64,000 nucleotides of DNA from Candidatus Anstonella stagnisolia. GTDB taxonomy: Archaea > Micrarchaeota > Micrarchaeia > Anstonellales > Anstonellaceae. Under the pieces are notes generated by a model that searched no databases, was not told where the DNA came from, and saw nothing but the letters and a program-made list of their open reading frames with translations. Positions 34,562 to 42,477 of the stretch are shown in pieces. A program made the position numbers and the translations under genes. Numbering within the stretch: position 1 is the first letter of the stretch; each line of letters starts with the position of its first letter. The stretch is taken from positions 834,086 through 898,085 of the forward strand of contig CABMCJ010000004.1 in assembly GCA_902384585.1 (NCBI GenBank), written 5' to 3'.

Positions 34562-35713
34562 TTAAAAATCTCCCAGCTTCGTTTGCCTTAGTACCCTGCT
34601 CTTTTTCTCATATTCCCGAATCGGTATTTTCAGCCTGCTTGCAATCACCCCAAGCGCCTCCTGCAGGCTCCCGAATTTTTCCGCCCTTCCCAAAAATGCG
34701 TGCCTGACGTTCTCGCGCACCTCCCAAACTCCGCACGGTATAATGTATCCCTCCCCGATTTCCCTAAAGAGAACCGCCCTTGCCTGCTTCCCGATTTTTT
34801 GCAGCCCCTCAGCAACCCCCAGCCGCGCAGCATAATACCCGCCACCTTGGCGCTGCGCATAATCGCTTCTTCCCCAATGCGGTTCGTACTCTTCGCTAAT
34901 GTCCCCCCATTTATTTGCATACACCATCGTCTCAAACTGCTCATACTCCCACGCGCCGGGCATGAGAAGGACCTCAAAATGGTTGTGCAAATACGTGTTT
35001 GAATAAACATAATGCCAGTTTGTGTGCGGCATTCCCCTTATTTTTTCCATAATGCCCTTTCCCAGCATGTCGTCCGTAGCAGTAATCCCCCATTTCGTAG
35101 GCACGAGCTTTTTCTCCGCTTTCCTGCCCAGCACTCCCGCAGTAAGCAATTTCGTAATGTAATAGTTGTCAAACCCTTCAAGCGCAAGCTCCCCAACCGC
35201 CTCAACTGCCTTCACCCCTTCCTGCACAACCTCGTCCACTTTCTTCGGTATCCTCGGATTGTCCGCAATTTCCAGCTTTTCAATTGGCGCACTAGGCCCC
35301 GCAGGAGAGTGCACCTCGTCGTACGAGATTTCAAATTTCGGCACCTTTGAAAACCTCACTTCCACGTCAATCGGCTTTATGGACATTATGCTCTCGCGCA
35401 CCTGTTCTATCATTCGCCCCTGCGGCCTTATGCCCATCATTTTCCTTCCCTGCACCTGCATTGCCCTCTGCCTTATAATGCCTCCAAAATCCATGCCATA
35501 CCAGTCCGCGGGAGAGTCCAGCACTTCCCCCACTGCAACAGTGGGGCCCGCATACACCTTCGGATAGAAATTGTGCCCCACAAAAATGTTCGGCGGTGTG
35601 GGCCCGAAAATGTCCTGCTTAAGCTGCGGGTTTATTTCCTTCGCAAGCTCTGCGGAAAAGTTGTGCGGGCAAAAAGCCCTCCTGTTTTTGATGCACGCAT
35701 TGCACAGTTTCAT
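34562..35713 (-). CDS. NreA-like DNA repair protein
   Basis: A 383-residue archaeal Nre-family protein. The N-terminal CNAC...C is a likely zinc site. The conserved block PPNIFVGHNFYPKVYAGP follows, and the protein ends in QTKLGDF, a PCNA-interacting (PIP) box. Nre proteins are linked to repair of damage through PCNA. The start at 35713 is chosen since a TATATATT box lies 27 nt upstream. Longer in-frame versions would add a second CMKIYNACRRNGC copy of the Cys motif that runs across the promoter. Confidence 0.85.
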   Translation of the reverse strand: MKLCNACIKNRRAFCPHNFSAELAKEINPQLKQDIFGPTPPNIFVGHNFYPKVYAGPTVAVGEVLDSPADWYGMDFGGIIRQRAMQVQGRKMMGIRPQGRMIEQVRESIMSIKPIDVEVRFSKVPKFEISYDEVHSPAGPSAPIEKLEIADNPRIPKKVDEVVQEGVKAVEAVGELALEGFDNYYITKLLTAGVLGRKAEKKLVPTKWGITATDDMLGKGIMEKIRGMPHTNWHYVYSNTYLHNHFEVLLMPGAWEYEQFETMVYANKWGDISEEYEPHWGRSDYAQRQGGGYYAARLGVAEGLQKIGKQARAVLFREIGEGYIIPCGVWEVRENVRHAFLGRAEKFGSLQEALGVIASRLKIPIREYEKKSRVLRQTKLGDF

Positions 35714-35735
35714 GCACCCATTTCTCCTGCACGCA

Positions 35736-35745
35736 TTATATATTT
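35736..35745. promoter_or_regulatory. Shared TATA box between NreA and diphthine synthase genes
   Basis: TTATATATTT-type sequence; its centre lies about 27 nt from the minus-strand ATG at 35713 and about 33 nt from the plus-strand ATG at 35773. It is the only good TATA element in the 59-base gap. Confidence 0.5.
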
Positions 35746-35772
35746 TCATGCACCTACTTTCCACTGGGTTTT

Positions 35773-36546
35773 ATGCTCTATCTCATAGGAATCGGCATAT
35801 GCGACGAAACTGACATGTCGCTTCGCGCGCTCGAAGTGCTGAAAAAATGCAGCATTGTTTTTGCAGAAAGCTACACTTCAATACTTTCCGAAGGCACGCT
35901 TTCCCGCCTGGAAAAATTGTGCAAGAAAAAAATAAAGCTGCTCAAAAGGGCAGACGTAGAGAATGAAAAAGAAATCCTTTCCGCGTGCTCGGATGATGCA
36001 TCAGTCTGCCTCCTTGTGGCAGGCGACCCCTTAATCGCAACAACGCACGTTTCCCTTCTCCTTGCAGCCCAAAAGAAAAACATCCCAACAAAAGTAATCC
36101 ACTCATCTTCCATTCTCTCCGCCGCAATCGGCGAGTCGGGCCTGCAGGCATACCGCTTTGGCAAAATAGTGACAATCCCAAAATGGAAGCCCAACTACAC
36201 GCCCTCTTCCCCCTACGATACAATACAGGAGAACCTCTCACGGAATTTGCACACGCTTCTCCTGCTTGACTTGGACGAAAAAGGCGAGCACCTTGAGCCC
36301 AAGGAAGCATTGCGCGAACTGCTCTCAATGGAAGAGGAAAAAAAGAAGGGCATAATTTTGCACACAACAAATTTCGTGCTTCTTTCGCGCGTGGGCTGGC
36401 CAACCCAAAGGAGAATATACTCCTCCCTTGCCGCCCTCCTCGACGGGCACACGGACGATTTGCCCGCAATCCTCATCCTTCCCGCAAAATTGCACTTCAT
36501 GGAAGAGGAGTTCTTGGCCGAATTTGCAATGGAAAGCGGGCTCTAA
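35773..36546 (+). CDS. dphB: Diphthine synthase
   Basis: A 257-residue SAM-dependent methyltransferase that trimethylates the aminocarboxypropyl-histidine of elongation factor 2. It begins LYLIGIGICDETDMSLRAL and continues AESYTS, VAGDPLIATTHVSLL and HSSSILSAAIGESGLQ. FGKIVTIPKW and the PYDTIQENL segment follow; all are typical of archaeal DphB. It overlaps the convergent mevalonate kinase gene by 4 nt. Confidence 0.97.
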   Translation: MLYLIGIGICDETDMSLRALEVLKKCSIVFAESYTSILSEGTLSRLEKLCKKKIKLLKRADVENEKEILSACSDDASVCLLVAGDPLIATTHVSLLLAAQKKNIPTKVIHSSSILSAAIGESGLQAYRFGKIVTIPKWKPNYTPSSPYDTIQENLSRNLHTLLLLDLDEKGEHLEPKEALRELLSMEEEKKKGIILHTTNFVLLSRVGWPTQRRIYSSLAALLDGHTDDLPAILILPAKLHFMEEEFLAEFAMESGL

Positions 36547-37529
36547 ATTTTACCTGCAATTTTTATCTCAGCAGCAGAAAAATTGGCATCTTCAAGTGCC
36601 TGCACTATTTTCCCAACTGCCTTTTCCCCGCAAAGCACAAGCACCGCGCCACCTTCCCCGCCCGCCCCAGTAAGCTTTGCCCCGTACGCCCCGTGCGCAA
36701 ATGCAATTTCCCTGCATTTCTCAATCCCAGCAGAGCTTGCCCCATGCGCGGCAAGCAGGCCGTGGTTTGCGTTCATGCACGAGCCAAGCTCCACAATGCT
36801 CCCAGTTTTTTTCAAATTCTCAATTGCTTTTTTGAAAACCTGCCCAAAATCCGCGGCAATTTTCTTCCTTTGCGCGGTATTTGCCGCCCCCTGCACCCCA
36901 TAGCTCTTTGCGAACTTCTCAACAAGCTCCGATGTTTTTGAGCGCACTCCTTCAAAGGTGTCACAAAGAAGCAGGCGCGAGCCTTTTGGAAGCTCCACTT
37001 TCGCATCCTTGAAAACAAACCTCACCGGCTCAAACTTTTTCTCAAAGAGCACAGGCTTTCCCTCCATTACCGTTGTAGCATCAATCCCGCTTGCCCGCGC
37101 CCCGTGCGCAATCTCCTCTGCTTTTTGCACAATTTCAAAAAATTTCTTTTTTGAAAGTTTTTTCCCATATGCAGCGCACAGTGCCCGAAGGAAACTCGTT
37201 GCAAACGATGCGCTCATCCCGGTTCCCTTCTGCGAAACTTGGGCAGAAAACCTCGCAACAAACGGCATCTCATCCGCTTTTGTTTCCGCCAAAAACCCGC
37301 AGTATGCAACCCTCAAGTTCTCAAATTTCTCGTTTGTGCCTGCCTCTTCCTGCGAAAAAAAGTCATCCCCAATTGAACTTATGAGCCGCACTCCCACTTT
37401 CCCGCCCGCCCTTTCAATTTCAACCCTTGTGCCAGGCTCTATCGGAACACAAAGCGCAGCAGCACCATGCACGACATAGTGCTCCCCGAAAAGTATCGCC
37501 TTCCTTGGTGCAGTTCCAACAAACGCCAT
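36543..37529 (-). CDS. mvk: Mevalonate kinase
   Basis: A 328-residue GHMP kinase phosphorylating mevalonate for archaeal lipid synthesis. Motifs are APRKAILFGEHYVVHG, the phosphate loop in GTGMSASFATSFLRAL, and GAYGAKLTGAGGEGGAV near the C-terminus. It is the last gene of a run with rpiA and nadK. The upstream HMG-CoA branch of the pathway is encoded at 60.4-63.0 kb. Confidence 0.96.
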   Translation of the reverse strand: MAFVGTAPRKAILFGEHYVVHGAAALCVPIEPGTRVEIERAGGKVGVRLISSIGDDFFSQEEAGTNEKFENLRVAYCGFLAETKADEMPFVARFSAQVSQKGTGMSASFATSFLRALCAAYGKKLSKKKFFEIVQKAEEIAHGARASGIDATTVMEGKPVLFEKKFEPVRFVFKDAKVELPKGSRLLLCDTFEGVRSKTSELVEKFAKSYGVQGAANTAQRKKIAADFGQVFKKAIENLKKTGSIVELGSCMNANHGLLAAHGASSAGIEKCREIAFAHGAYGAKLTGAGGEGGAVLVLCGEKAVGKIVQALEDANFSAAEIKIAGKI

Positions 37530-37538
37530 GCAAATTAC

Positions 37539-38243
37539 CTACACAATCACAAATTTCGCATACTTTCCGCTCACCCACACTTTCACAACGCTCTTTTGCT
37601 TGAGCGGGAAAACTTCCTGCCCGTCTATCACAACGTCCGCGTCGCATTCGGATTCCACTACCAGCCTGCACTTCACGCCCGCAGGCACAACAACAGGCTC
37701 AAATTCCCTTCTAAAAGGCGCAATCGCAACCGCCTGGTACTCATTTGCATCAGCCCCCATCTCCTTCCCACCGCACGAATAGCAATACGCAGGCGAACCC
37801 GTGGGGGTTGCAAACATCACCCCGTCCGCGCGGAATTCGTGCCACTTTTGCCCGATTTCAAGCCCCAACATAAGTATCCTGTGCTCCTTGTTCCTTGCGC
37901 ACACCTCGTTTAGTGCGTCAGGCAATCTCTTCCCATCAAGCTCGCTTGCAAGCATGATGCGGTGCTGCACCTTGTATCCCGCCAGTATTTTCCCAAGCTT
38001 TTCCTTCCAGTCCTCAAGCTTTGCCTGGCACAGGAAGCTGCTTTTTGAGCCTATCGCAAAAATGTCCTTGTCAAAATGCCTGTTGTTGTGCAGGATAGTC
38101 CCATCTCCCCCTATTGTTACAAGAAGCTTTCCGGAAGGAGTTACCTCCACCCCGTTTCCCTGCAAAAAGACCTCCACCTCTTCCTTTACTTTCACAACAT
38201 GCGGCTTTTTCGGGTTTGCAACAACGTATGCGGAAAGCCCCAT
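37539..38243 (-). CDS. nadK: NAD kinase
   Basis: A 234-residue ATP-NAD kinase. The GGDGT motif lies in LLVTIGGDGTILHNNR, and the second signature is FRADGVMFATPTGSPAYCYS with the Asp and Gly-rich turn. The ATG at 38243 starts directly after the rpiA stop with a 2-nt gap. The N-terminal domain is short compared with bacterial enzymes, as is usual in archaea. Confidence 0.93.
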   Translation of the reverse strand: MGLSAYVVANPKKPHVVKVKEEVEVFLQGNGVEVTPSGKLLVTIGGDGTILHNNRHFDKDIFAIGSKSSFLCQAKLEDWKEKLGKILAGYKVQHRIMLASELDGKRLPDALNEVCARNKEHRILMLGLEIGQKWHEFRADGVMFATPTGSPAYCYSCGGKEMGADANEYQAVAIAPFRREFEPVVVPAGVKCRLVVESECDADVVIDGQEVFPLKQKSVVKVWVSGKYAKFVIV

Positions 38244-38245
38244 CC

Positions 38246-38923
38246 TTATTCCCCCCCTGCCTTTATTTCCCGCGCCCCGTTTCCAGTGCCTACTATCGCG
38301 CACTGCACGTTCCTAGTGAAAATCCCGTTGTCCACGACTCCCGCAATCCCATTTATTTCCTGCTCAAGTTTCTTCGGGCTTTTTATTTTCCCAAAAGTAG
38401 CGTGCACAATCCAGTTTGAATTGTCCGTAACAAACGTTTTTCCGCCATCCGCCCTTACGACCGCATCAACCGCCCCGATTTCTTTCAACTCCCTGCACAC
38501 GATTTTCGCAGCCATCGGAATTACTTCGACCGGCACAATCCCAAAAAGTTCCTTCACTACTTTTCCCTCGTCTGCAATTACCACAAACTTTTCAGCCCTA
38601 TAATCTATGATTTTCTCCCTTACGAGCGCTCCGCCCATCCCCTTGATGAGATTCAGTTTCGCATCAATCTTGTCCGCCCCGTCCGCAGCAAAATCAATCT
38701 TTTCCACAAAAGAAAACGGCACGACTTTGAGCCCCAGGGATTTTGCAAGTGCCTCGGATGCATTTGAGGTAGCAACACAAGTGAGCGCAAGCTTCTCTTC
38801 CTTTTCCCGCCTTGCAAGCGCCTCTATGAAAAATTTCGCAGTGCTGCCTGTCCCAAGCCCCACTACGGTGCCCGCCTTTGCGAGCTTTGCAGCCGCCTCT
38901 CCCGCCTCTGCTTTGGAATCCAT
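38246..38923 (-). CDS. rpiA: Ribose-5-phosphate isomerase A
   Basis: A 225-residue isomerase linking ribulose-5-P and ribose-5-P. It has VVGLGTGSTAKFFIEAL, the DGADKID catalytic segment, KGMGGALVREKI and VADGGK-like VVRADGGKTFVTDN. The ATG at 38923 lies about 25-30 nt after TTTTATAAAG, fitting a leaderless transcript; an in-frame ATG 60 nt further up would precede the box. Confidence 0.96.
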   Translation of the reverse strand: MDSKAEAGEAAAKLAKAGTVVGLGTGSTAKFFIEALARREKEEKLALTCVATSNASEALAKSLGLKVVPFSFVEKIDFAADGADKIDAKLNLIKGMGGALVREKIIDYRAEKFVVIADEGKVVKELFGIVPVEVIPMAAKIVCRELKEIGAVDAVVRADGGKTFVTDNSNWIVHATFGKIKSPKKLEQEINGIAGVVDNGIFTRNVQCAIVGTGNGAREIKAGGE

Positions 38924-39062
38924 GGATAGATTTTGAAATGCAGCTTTATAAAACGGGAGCCGCAAGCGCGGGTTTTGAAACACATATTTTTAAATCCGAA
39001 TATTCACAGATACCCTTACGCCCTTTGGGCTGGAGAGGATAGAATGGAAAAAACAAACGGAG

Positions 39063-39299
39063 GTGCACAAGCAGAAGCAACCAACAACGGGTGTTGCATT
39101 TTCTTTGCAGCATAACTCTAGTTCTTCAAGGAAGGCAGGCAGGCCGCGCGCAATCGCGGCGTCGGTCCAAAGCGAAATAGTCGCGCTGTATTATTCCCAA
39201 TACATCAGCGTGCGCTCGATTGCAAAAATGTACGGCTTATCGCACAGCACAGTGTGGCGCGCAGTAAACTCCCCCATAGCGGGAGCAGCGCAATATTAA
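39063..39299 (+). CDS. Small helix-turn-helix protein
   Basis: A 78-residue protein with a resolvase/transposase-type HTH: IVALYYSQYISVRSIAKMYG, then LSHSTVWRAVNSP. The start is unsure: GTG at 39063 overlaps GGAGGTG, so a nearby non-ATG start is possible. It is followed 14 nt later by a gene of unknown function with a strong ribosome site. The pair looks accessory and may have come in next to tRNA-Met. Confidence 0.55.
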   Translation: MHKQKQPTTGVAFSLQHNSSSSRKAGRPRAIAASVQSEIVALYYSQYISVRSIAKMYGLSHSTVWRAVNSPIAGAAQY

Positions 39300-39313
39300 A
39301 AAAGGTGAAAAAT

Positions 39314-39835
39314 ATGACGACAACATTAGCAACGCAACCAGCAGCAAAAACAAAAACAGAGCTTCAAATTGGCGGCAACGGGCGCAACAATGATGCAGCG
39401 GCATCGCTTTCCAATTTGGCAGGCAGGAAAGGCGAACCCATTCCTGCTCTTGCAGGAGGGGAAAAGGCAGGCACATCCGCACTTGAAAAAGAAACGCACA
39501 TGCTTGAGTGCATAAGGCGGGCGCTTGCCCTGAAGGCAGACGGGGACAAATGGCTCTCCAACGTACGGGATGCAATTGAAATAATAAGCGGGAAGCACTA
39601 TATGTGTCCAGAGATACAATACAGAGAGCAGCAAAGCATCGGATACTGGCTTTCCAACGCAGTCAGGAGCTACAAAAAGGCAGCAGAGCTTTTGGAAGAA
39701 ATCGCGCCCCTTACCACAAGAGAGCTCTTAGCCTCGATTGAAAAAGTGCAGCAGGAAGTTTCGCAGCTTCCAAAAATCCCAAAACCCTACTACACAAGCG
39801 GCGGTGATTTGGAGGACTACGGGCACAACTGGTAG
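39314..39835 (+). CDS. Hypothetical protein next to the HTH gene
   Basis: A 173-residue soluble protein with no recognised family. The first 60 residues are low complexity (Thr, Ala, Lys, Gly, Asn); the rest is helical, with two cysteines (LECIRRAL and YMCPEI). The ATG at 39314 follows AAAGGTGAAAA, a good ribosome site. Together with the HTH gene it forms a short transcript ending near tRNA-Met. Confidence 0.6.
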   Translation: MTTTLATQPAAKTKTELQIGGNGRNNDAAASLSNLAGRKGEPIPALAGGEKAGTSALEKETHMLECIRRALALKADGDKWLSNVRDAIEIISGKHYMCPEIQYREQQSIGYWLSNAVRSYKKAAELLEEIAPLTTRELLASIEKVQQEVSQLPKIPKPYYTSGGDLEDYGHNW

Positions 39836-39871
39836 AATAAACTGGCATAAGAGAAGAATAATGCCGACGCA

Positions 39872-39911
39872 CTGACCTTCGGTCAGGCGCCTCGCACTCG
39901 TTGGCGAGTGC
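39872..39911. repeat. Paired short hairpins downstream of tRNA-Met
   Basis: CTGACC-TTC-GGTCAG (39872-39886) and GCACTCG-TTGG-CGAGTGC (39894-39911), separated by GCGCCTC. The layout (hairpin, GCGCC, hairpin) resembles the two-copy tandem-hairpin repeat at 21819 and 55973, but the stem sequences differ. It lies between the end of a plus-strand gene and the 3' end of tRNA-Met on the minus strand. Confidence 0.5.
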
Positions 39912-39950
39912 TCGGTGGCGAGATTTGAAAAAGAAATGCCGAGGGCGAGA

Positions 39951-40050
39951 TTAGTTCAACCTCAAGGTCTTCAACCCTGTCTCTCCGGTTTCGAAGAGGG
40001 GGGTGAGACCTCAGGGGGGACTTTCGGATTTCGTAATGCCCCCCTAGGTA
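39951..40050 (-). other. tRNA-Met intron 2 (T loop, near 59/60)
   Basis: A 100-nt insertion between TTCAAA of the T loop and T60-CTCGC. AGGGGGG (40045-40039) pairs with CCCCCCT (40003-39997), and CTCTTCG pairs with CGGAGAG just after it. It matches the tRNA-Ser T-loop intron at 52 of the first 60 positions without gaps. Confidence 0.85.
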
Positions 40051-40072
40051 TTTGAACTCGCGGCTTCCAGAG

Positions 40073-40142
40073 ACCACTAATTAGCCTGCCTTTATTCTTC
40101 ATCGCGGAATTCCTTCCGCTCATCACTCACAAATTAACTATT
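40073..40142 (-). other. tRNA-Met intron 1 (anticodon loop, 37/38)
   Basis: A 70-nt insertion after position 37. It includes the hairpin GCGGAA-GGAA-TTCCGC flanked by GTGATGA and GATGA, which resemble C boxes of archaeal guide RNAs, though no clear D box (CTGA) was found. Boundaries are approximate. Confidence 0.75.
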
Positions 40143-40227
40143 TATGAGTCTGGCACTCTAACCAGGCTGAGTTACCTCGGCGCGTAGCTATAATATTGCC
40201 CCAAAGGGAATATAAAACGGCTGGCTG

Positions 40228-40962
40228 TCATTTTTGCTTTGCCATCTGCTCATACTTTGCAGCCGTTCTCTCGCAGCGCTCGCGTTCAAGATTGAAGTAA
40301 GGAGAAACTTTCGGCAGGAGCTTCTTCACAAATAAGGAAACCCACGCCAATTTTGCATACACTCCAGAAATCCTAATATATTCGCCCTGCAGGGTTCTGA
40401 AAGTGTCCTTTGCCACTTCAACGTTGTACTCTGCGTTTTTTTCATCGCCAATTTCCCTATATAGCGCCGCTGCCTTCAGGAAATAACCAGCCACATGTTC
40501 GTGGATTCTTCCTGCAAGGTCGTAGCGCGCCTGCCCTGCCAAAGAATAGCTTATGGCTGCAAGCCTTAGGCGTTCCTGCGCACTTTCAGGTTCCGCGAGC
40601 CTGGCAGAAGTTTCGTATGCAATTGCGGCAAAGTTGTGGCTTCGCGAGCAAAGGCGCTTGAGCGGTGCGAGTTCAGGAAGCTTGAGTGCCAAGCCATTTC
40701 TCCTTTGCGCTTCGCTTGAAAGCCAATTTGCACGCCAGAAAAAGCTGTCTGAAAGTTTGCCATTCGCTGGGGCTTCCACCAAAAGTTTTGCTGCCCAGAA
40801 TTTACCTATTGCCCCTTTTGAAACTGGTCTTATTACGCCGAATATCTCGCGCCTTGTTATCATCCTTCCGGCGCCCTGTGAATTGGGAATTGTGGCTTTG
40901 ACAGAAGGTGCGCTAGGTCTCAAACAGTTTCCAGCCCTGAGTGCCAACATACCGTCTGCCAT
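40228..40962 (-). CDS. Hypothetical helical (TPR-like) protein
   Basis: A 244-residue protein with no firm family. The second half is all-helical with paired helices such as AISYSLAGQARYDLAGRIHE and KAAALYREIGDEKNAEYNVE, which resemble tetratricopeptide or SNAP-type repeats. The ATG at 40962 follows AGCAGGTGGGGT, a strong ribosome site; an upstream in-frame ATG lacks one. It stands alone between tRNA-Met and the DUF655 cluster. Confidence 0.6.
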   Translation of the reverse strand: MADGMLALRAGNCLRPSAPSVKATIPNSQGAGRMITRREIFGVIRPVSKGAIGKFWAAKLLVEAPANGKLSDSFFWRANWLSSEAQRRNGLALKLPELAPLKRLCSRSHNFAAIAYETSARLAEPESAQERLRLAAISYSLAGQARYDLAGRIHEHVAGYFLKAAALYREIGDEKNAEYNVEVAKDTFRTLQGEYIRISGVYAKLAWVSLFVKKLLPKVSPYFNLERERCERTAAKYEQMAKQK

Positions 40963-41023
40963 ACCCCACCTGCTGTTATATTGCAGCACAAGATATGTAA
41001 AGCTTTCCTTTCTTCAAAAAGCC

Positions 41024-41575
41024 CTAAAACGGCTGCTTCTGCATCGGCGGCCTTACAAAAAGATAGTGCTTAGAGTCCCCTCTAAGCTCTTCCGCAACCC
41101 TCATCACAATGAGGTTAATCGGGTCAGGCAAAAGCGTTACCCTCTCCTTCATGTCCGCAAAGTCCGCAAAGGGCTTCACGTCGCGCTTCTCAAGTATTTC
41201 CTCAAGGTGCTTTTTCCCAATCCCAGGCAATAAATTCAGCTGGTGCAGCCTTATGGAAATTGAGCCGCTCTTGTTGAAAAAGTCCACGTACTCTGCCTCG
41301 CGGTGCATCACAATCCTCCTTATCACCGCGTTAAGCTCGTTTTTTGCAGCAGCAGTGAGCTCGTCAAACTCTATCCTCTTTATCTTCTCAACCTGCTCGC
41401 GCTGGTCTTTTCCAACGTACAGCCTGTCCTCGAATTTTACGACCGCGCCCTGCTTTATGCTTGCCTCAAAAAGCGTGAAATTTTTCTCCCCTAGAAGTTG
41501 TGCGATAGGCTCACGCATGCGGTCGTTTGACCGCCCGTCCGGCAAATAGTCCATAACCCACGCATACTCTTCCAT
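41024..41575 (-). CDS. DUF655 protein (OB plus helix-hairpin-helix)
   Basis: A 183-residue archaeal DUF655 protein. It opens EEYAWVMDYLPDGRSNDR, has an OB-like middle (AVVKFEDRLYVGKDQRE), and a helix-hairpin-helix in HQLNLLPGIGKKHLEEIL. It is a probable nucleic-acid binder. The ATG at 41575 follows AGGTGTGC. The order L21e-Rpo4-DUF655 is conserved in many archaea, which supports the call and suggests a link to translation or transcription. Confidence 0.9.
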   Translation of the reverse strand: MEEYAWVMDYLPDGRSNDRMREPIAQLLGEKNFTLFEASIKQGAVVKFEDRLYVGKDQREQVEKIKRIEFDELTAAAKNELNAVIRRIVMHREAEYVDFFNKSGSISIRLHQLNLLPGIGKKHLEEILEKRDVKPFADFADMKERVTLLPDPINLIVMRVAEELRGDSKHYLFVRPPMQKQPF

Positions 41576-41634
41576 TTTGCACACCTGCATCCGAGCCGTT
41601 TATCACAATATTTAACATACCGTCTTTCTCCTTC

Positions 41635-42168
41635 TTATTCTTTCTCCTTTTTGGATTTCTTTTCCTTCTTCTCTTCGTCTTTTTCAGCTTTCTTGCCTTT
41701 CTTTTCCTCTTTCCCAGCCGAAGCCTCTTCTTTTGCGCCTTCAGCAGCTTCCTCTTTCTTTTCAGGAGCCGCCTCGGCTTTTTCCGCAGCCGCGCCTTCA
41801 GCCGGCACCTCTTCGGTTTTAACTTCTTCAACGTGCTTCACTTTCACTTTTGAGAGCATTTCAAGTATTTTTTTCTGCTTCTCCTCAGATACAGCAGAAG
41901 CCCCTATAAGCACCCTCAATTGCGAGTGGTGCTTTGGGATAACGTCCACAATCTTGACCGCAACCTCGTACGGAACCCCGAATTCCTCCTGCAATTGCTC
42001 AAGGAGCTCATGCGCCTTTTTCGCGCTCACCTTCGCGAATCTCTTGGAATACTCAAGGCTCTTCTGCTGCTCATACCCAAAATCCCCTTCGCCTGAGCGC
42101 TTTGCAAGCAGCTCTTCCACCTGCGCAAGCGTAACTGGTTTTGGGGTTGTAACTACCTTGCCAATCAT
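41635..42168 (-). CDS. rpo4: RNA polymerase subunit Rpo4 (RpoF) with long charged tail
   Basis: A 177-residue protein whose first 110 residues match archaeal Rpo4: YEQQKSLEYSKRFAKVSAKK, then VAVKIVDVIPKHHSQLRVLI and EEKQKKILEML. It pairs with Rpo7 in the polymerase stalk. The last 65 residues are an added Glu/Lys/Ala-rich tail not found in typical homologues. It overlaps the L21e stop by 4 nt. Confidence 0.92.
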   Translation of the reverse strand: MIGKVVTTPKPVTLAQVEELLAKRSGEGDFGYEQQKSLEYSKRFAKVSAKKAHELLEQLQEEFGVPYEVAVKIVDVIPKHHSQLRVLIGASAVSEEKQKKILEMLSKVKVKHVEEVKTEEVPAEGAAAEKAEAAPEKKEEAAEGAKEEASAGKEEKKGKKAEKDEEKKEKKSKKEKE

Positions 42169-42464
42169 GCGCTCACCTTTTTCTCAACAGTCTGCAGCTT
42201 CAAATGAACCGCCGGAATTATGAGGATCTTTTTCGCGCGCCCGTCCCTTATCTGCACCTCATAGGATTTCCCGCGCATTGCGAGTATCACTCCGCTTCTC
42301 CCCCTATATCTTGGGTGCGGCATTCCCGAATAGCGCGCCTGGTGGTCTATCACCACACGTGCGCCGACCTTGAATTTCTTCAGCTGCACCGCTACTGAGA
42401 GGGGCTTCCTTCCCATCCCAAGCAGGCGGGAGCGTTTTGACATTTTTCCAAGTGACCGTTTCAT
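42165..42464 (-). CDS. rpl21e: Ribosomal protein eL21
   Basis: A 99-residue archaeal/eukaryal large-subunit protein. It has RLLGMGRKPLSVAVQLKKF, VVIDHQARYSGMPHPRYRGR, GVILAMRGKSYEVQIRDG. ATG at 42464 follows TTGGTGGTTTAT. An upstream extension of the frame would run through leader hairpins at 42478-42522 and is rejected. Confidence 0.95.
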   Translation of the reverse strand: MKRSLGKMSKRSRLLGMGRKPLSVAVQLKKFKVGARVVIDHQARYSGMPHPRYRGRSGVILAMRGKSYEVQIRDGRAKKILIIPAVHLKLQTVEKKVSA

Positions 42465-42477
42465 ATAAACCACCAAT

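Larger units (their letters stand above)
39937..40181 (-). tRNA. tRNA with CAT anticodon (Met, or Ile2) with two introns
   Basis: Read on the minus strand, acceptor GCCGAGG (40181-40175) pairs with CCTCGGC (39944-39938), with A39937 as discriminator. The D arm is ACTC...GAGT. The anticodon stem CCAGA pairs with TCTGG (40071-40067); anticodon CAT is 40146-40144. The variable loop is AAGCC, and T stem GCGAG pairs with CTCGC (39949-39945). Introns total 170 of 245 nt. TTTTATATTCC near 40207-40219 is the promoter box and a T-run follows the 3' end. Elongator Met and agmatidine-type Ile2 cannot be separated by eye. Confidence 0.9.

Noticed and set aside
41511-41831. Lys/Arg-rich 106-residue frame
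   Set aside because: It is an alternative frame of the repetitive Glu/Lys codons in the Rpo4 tail.
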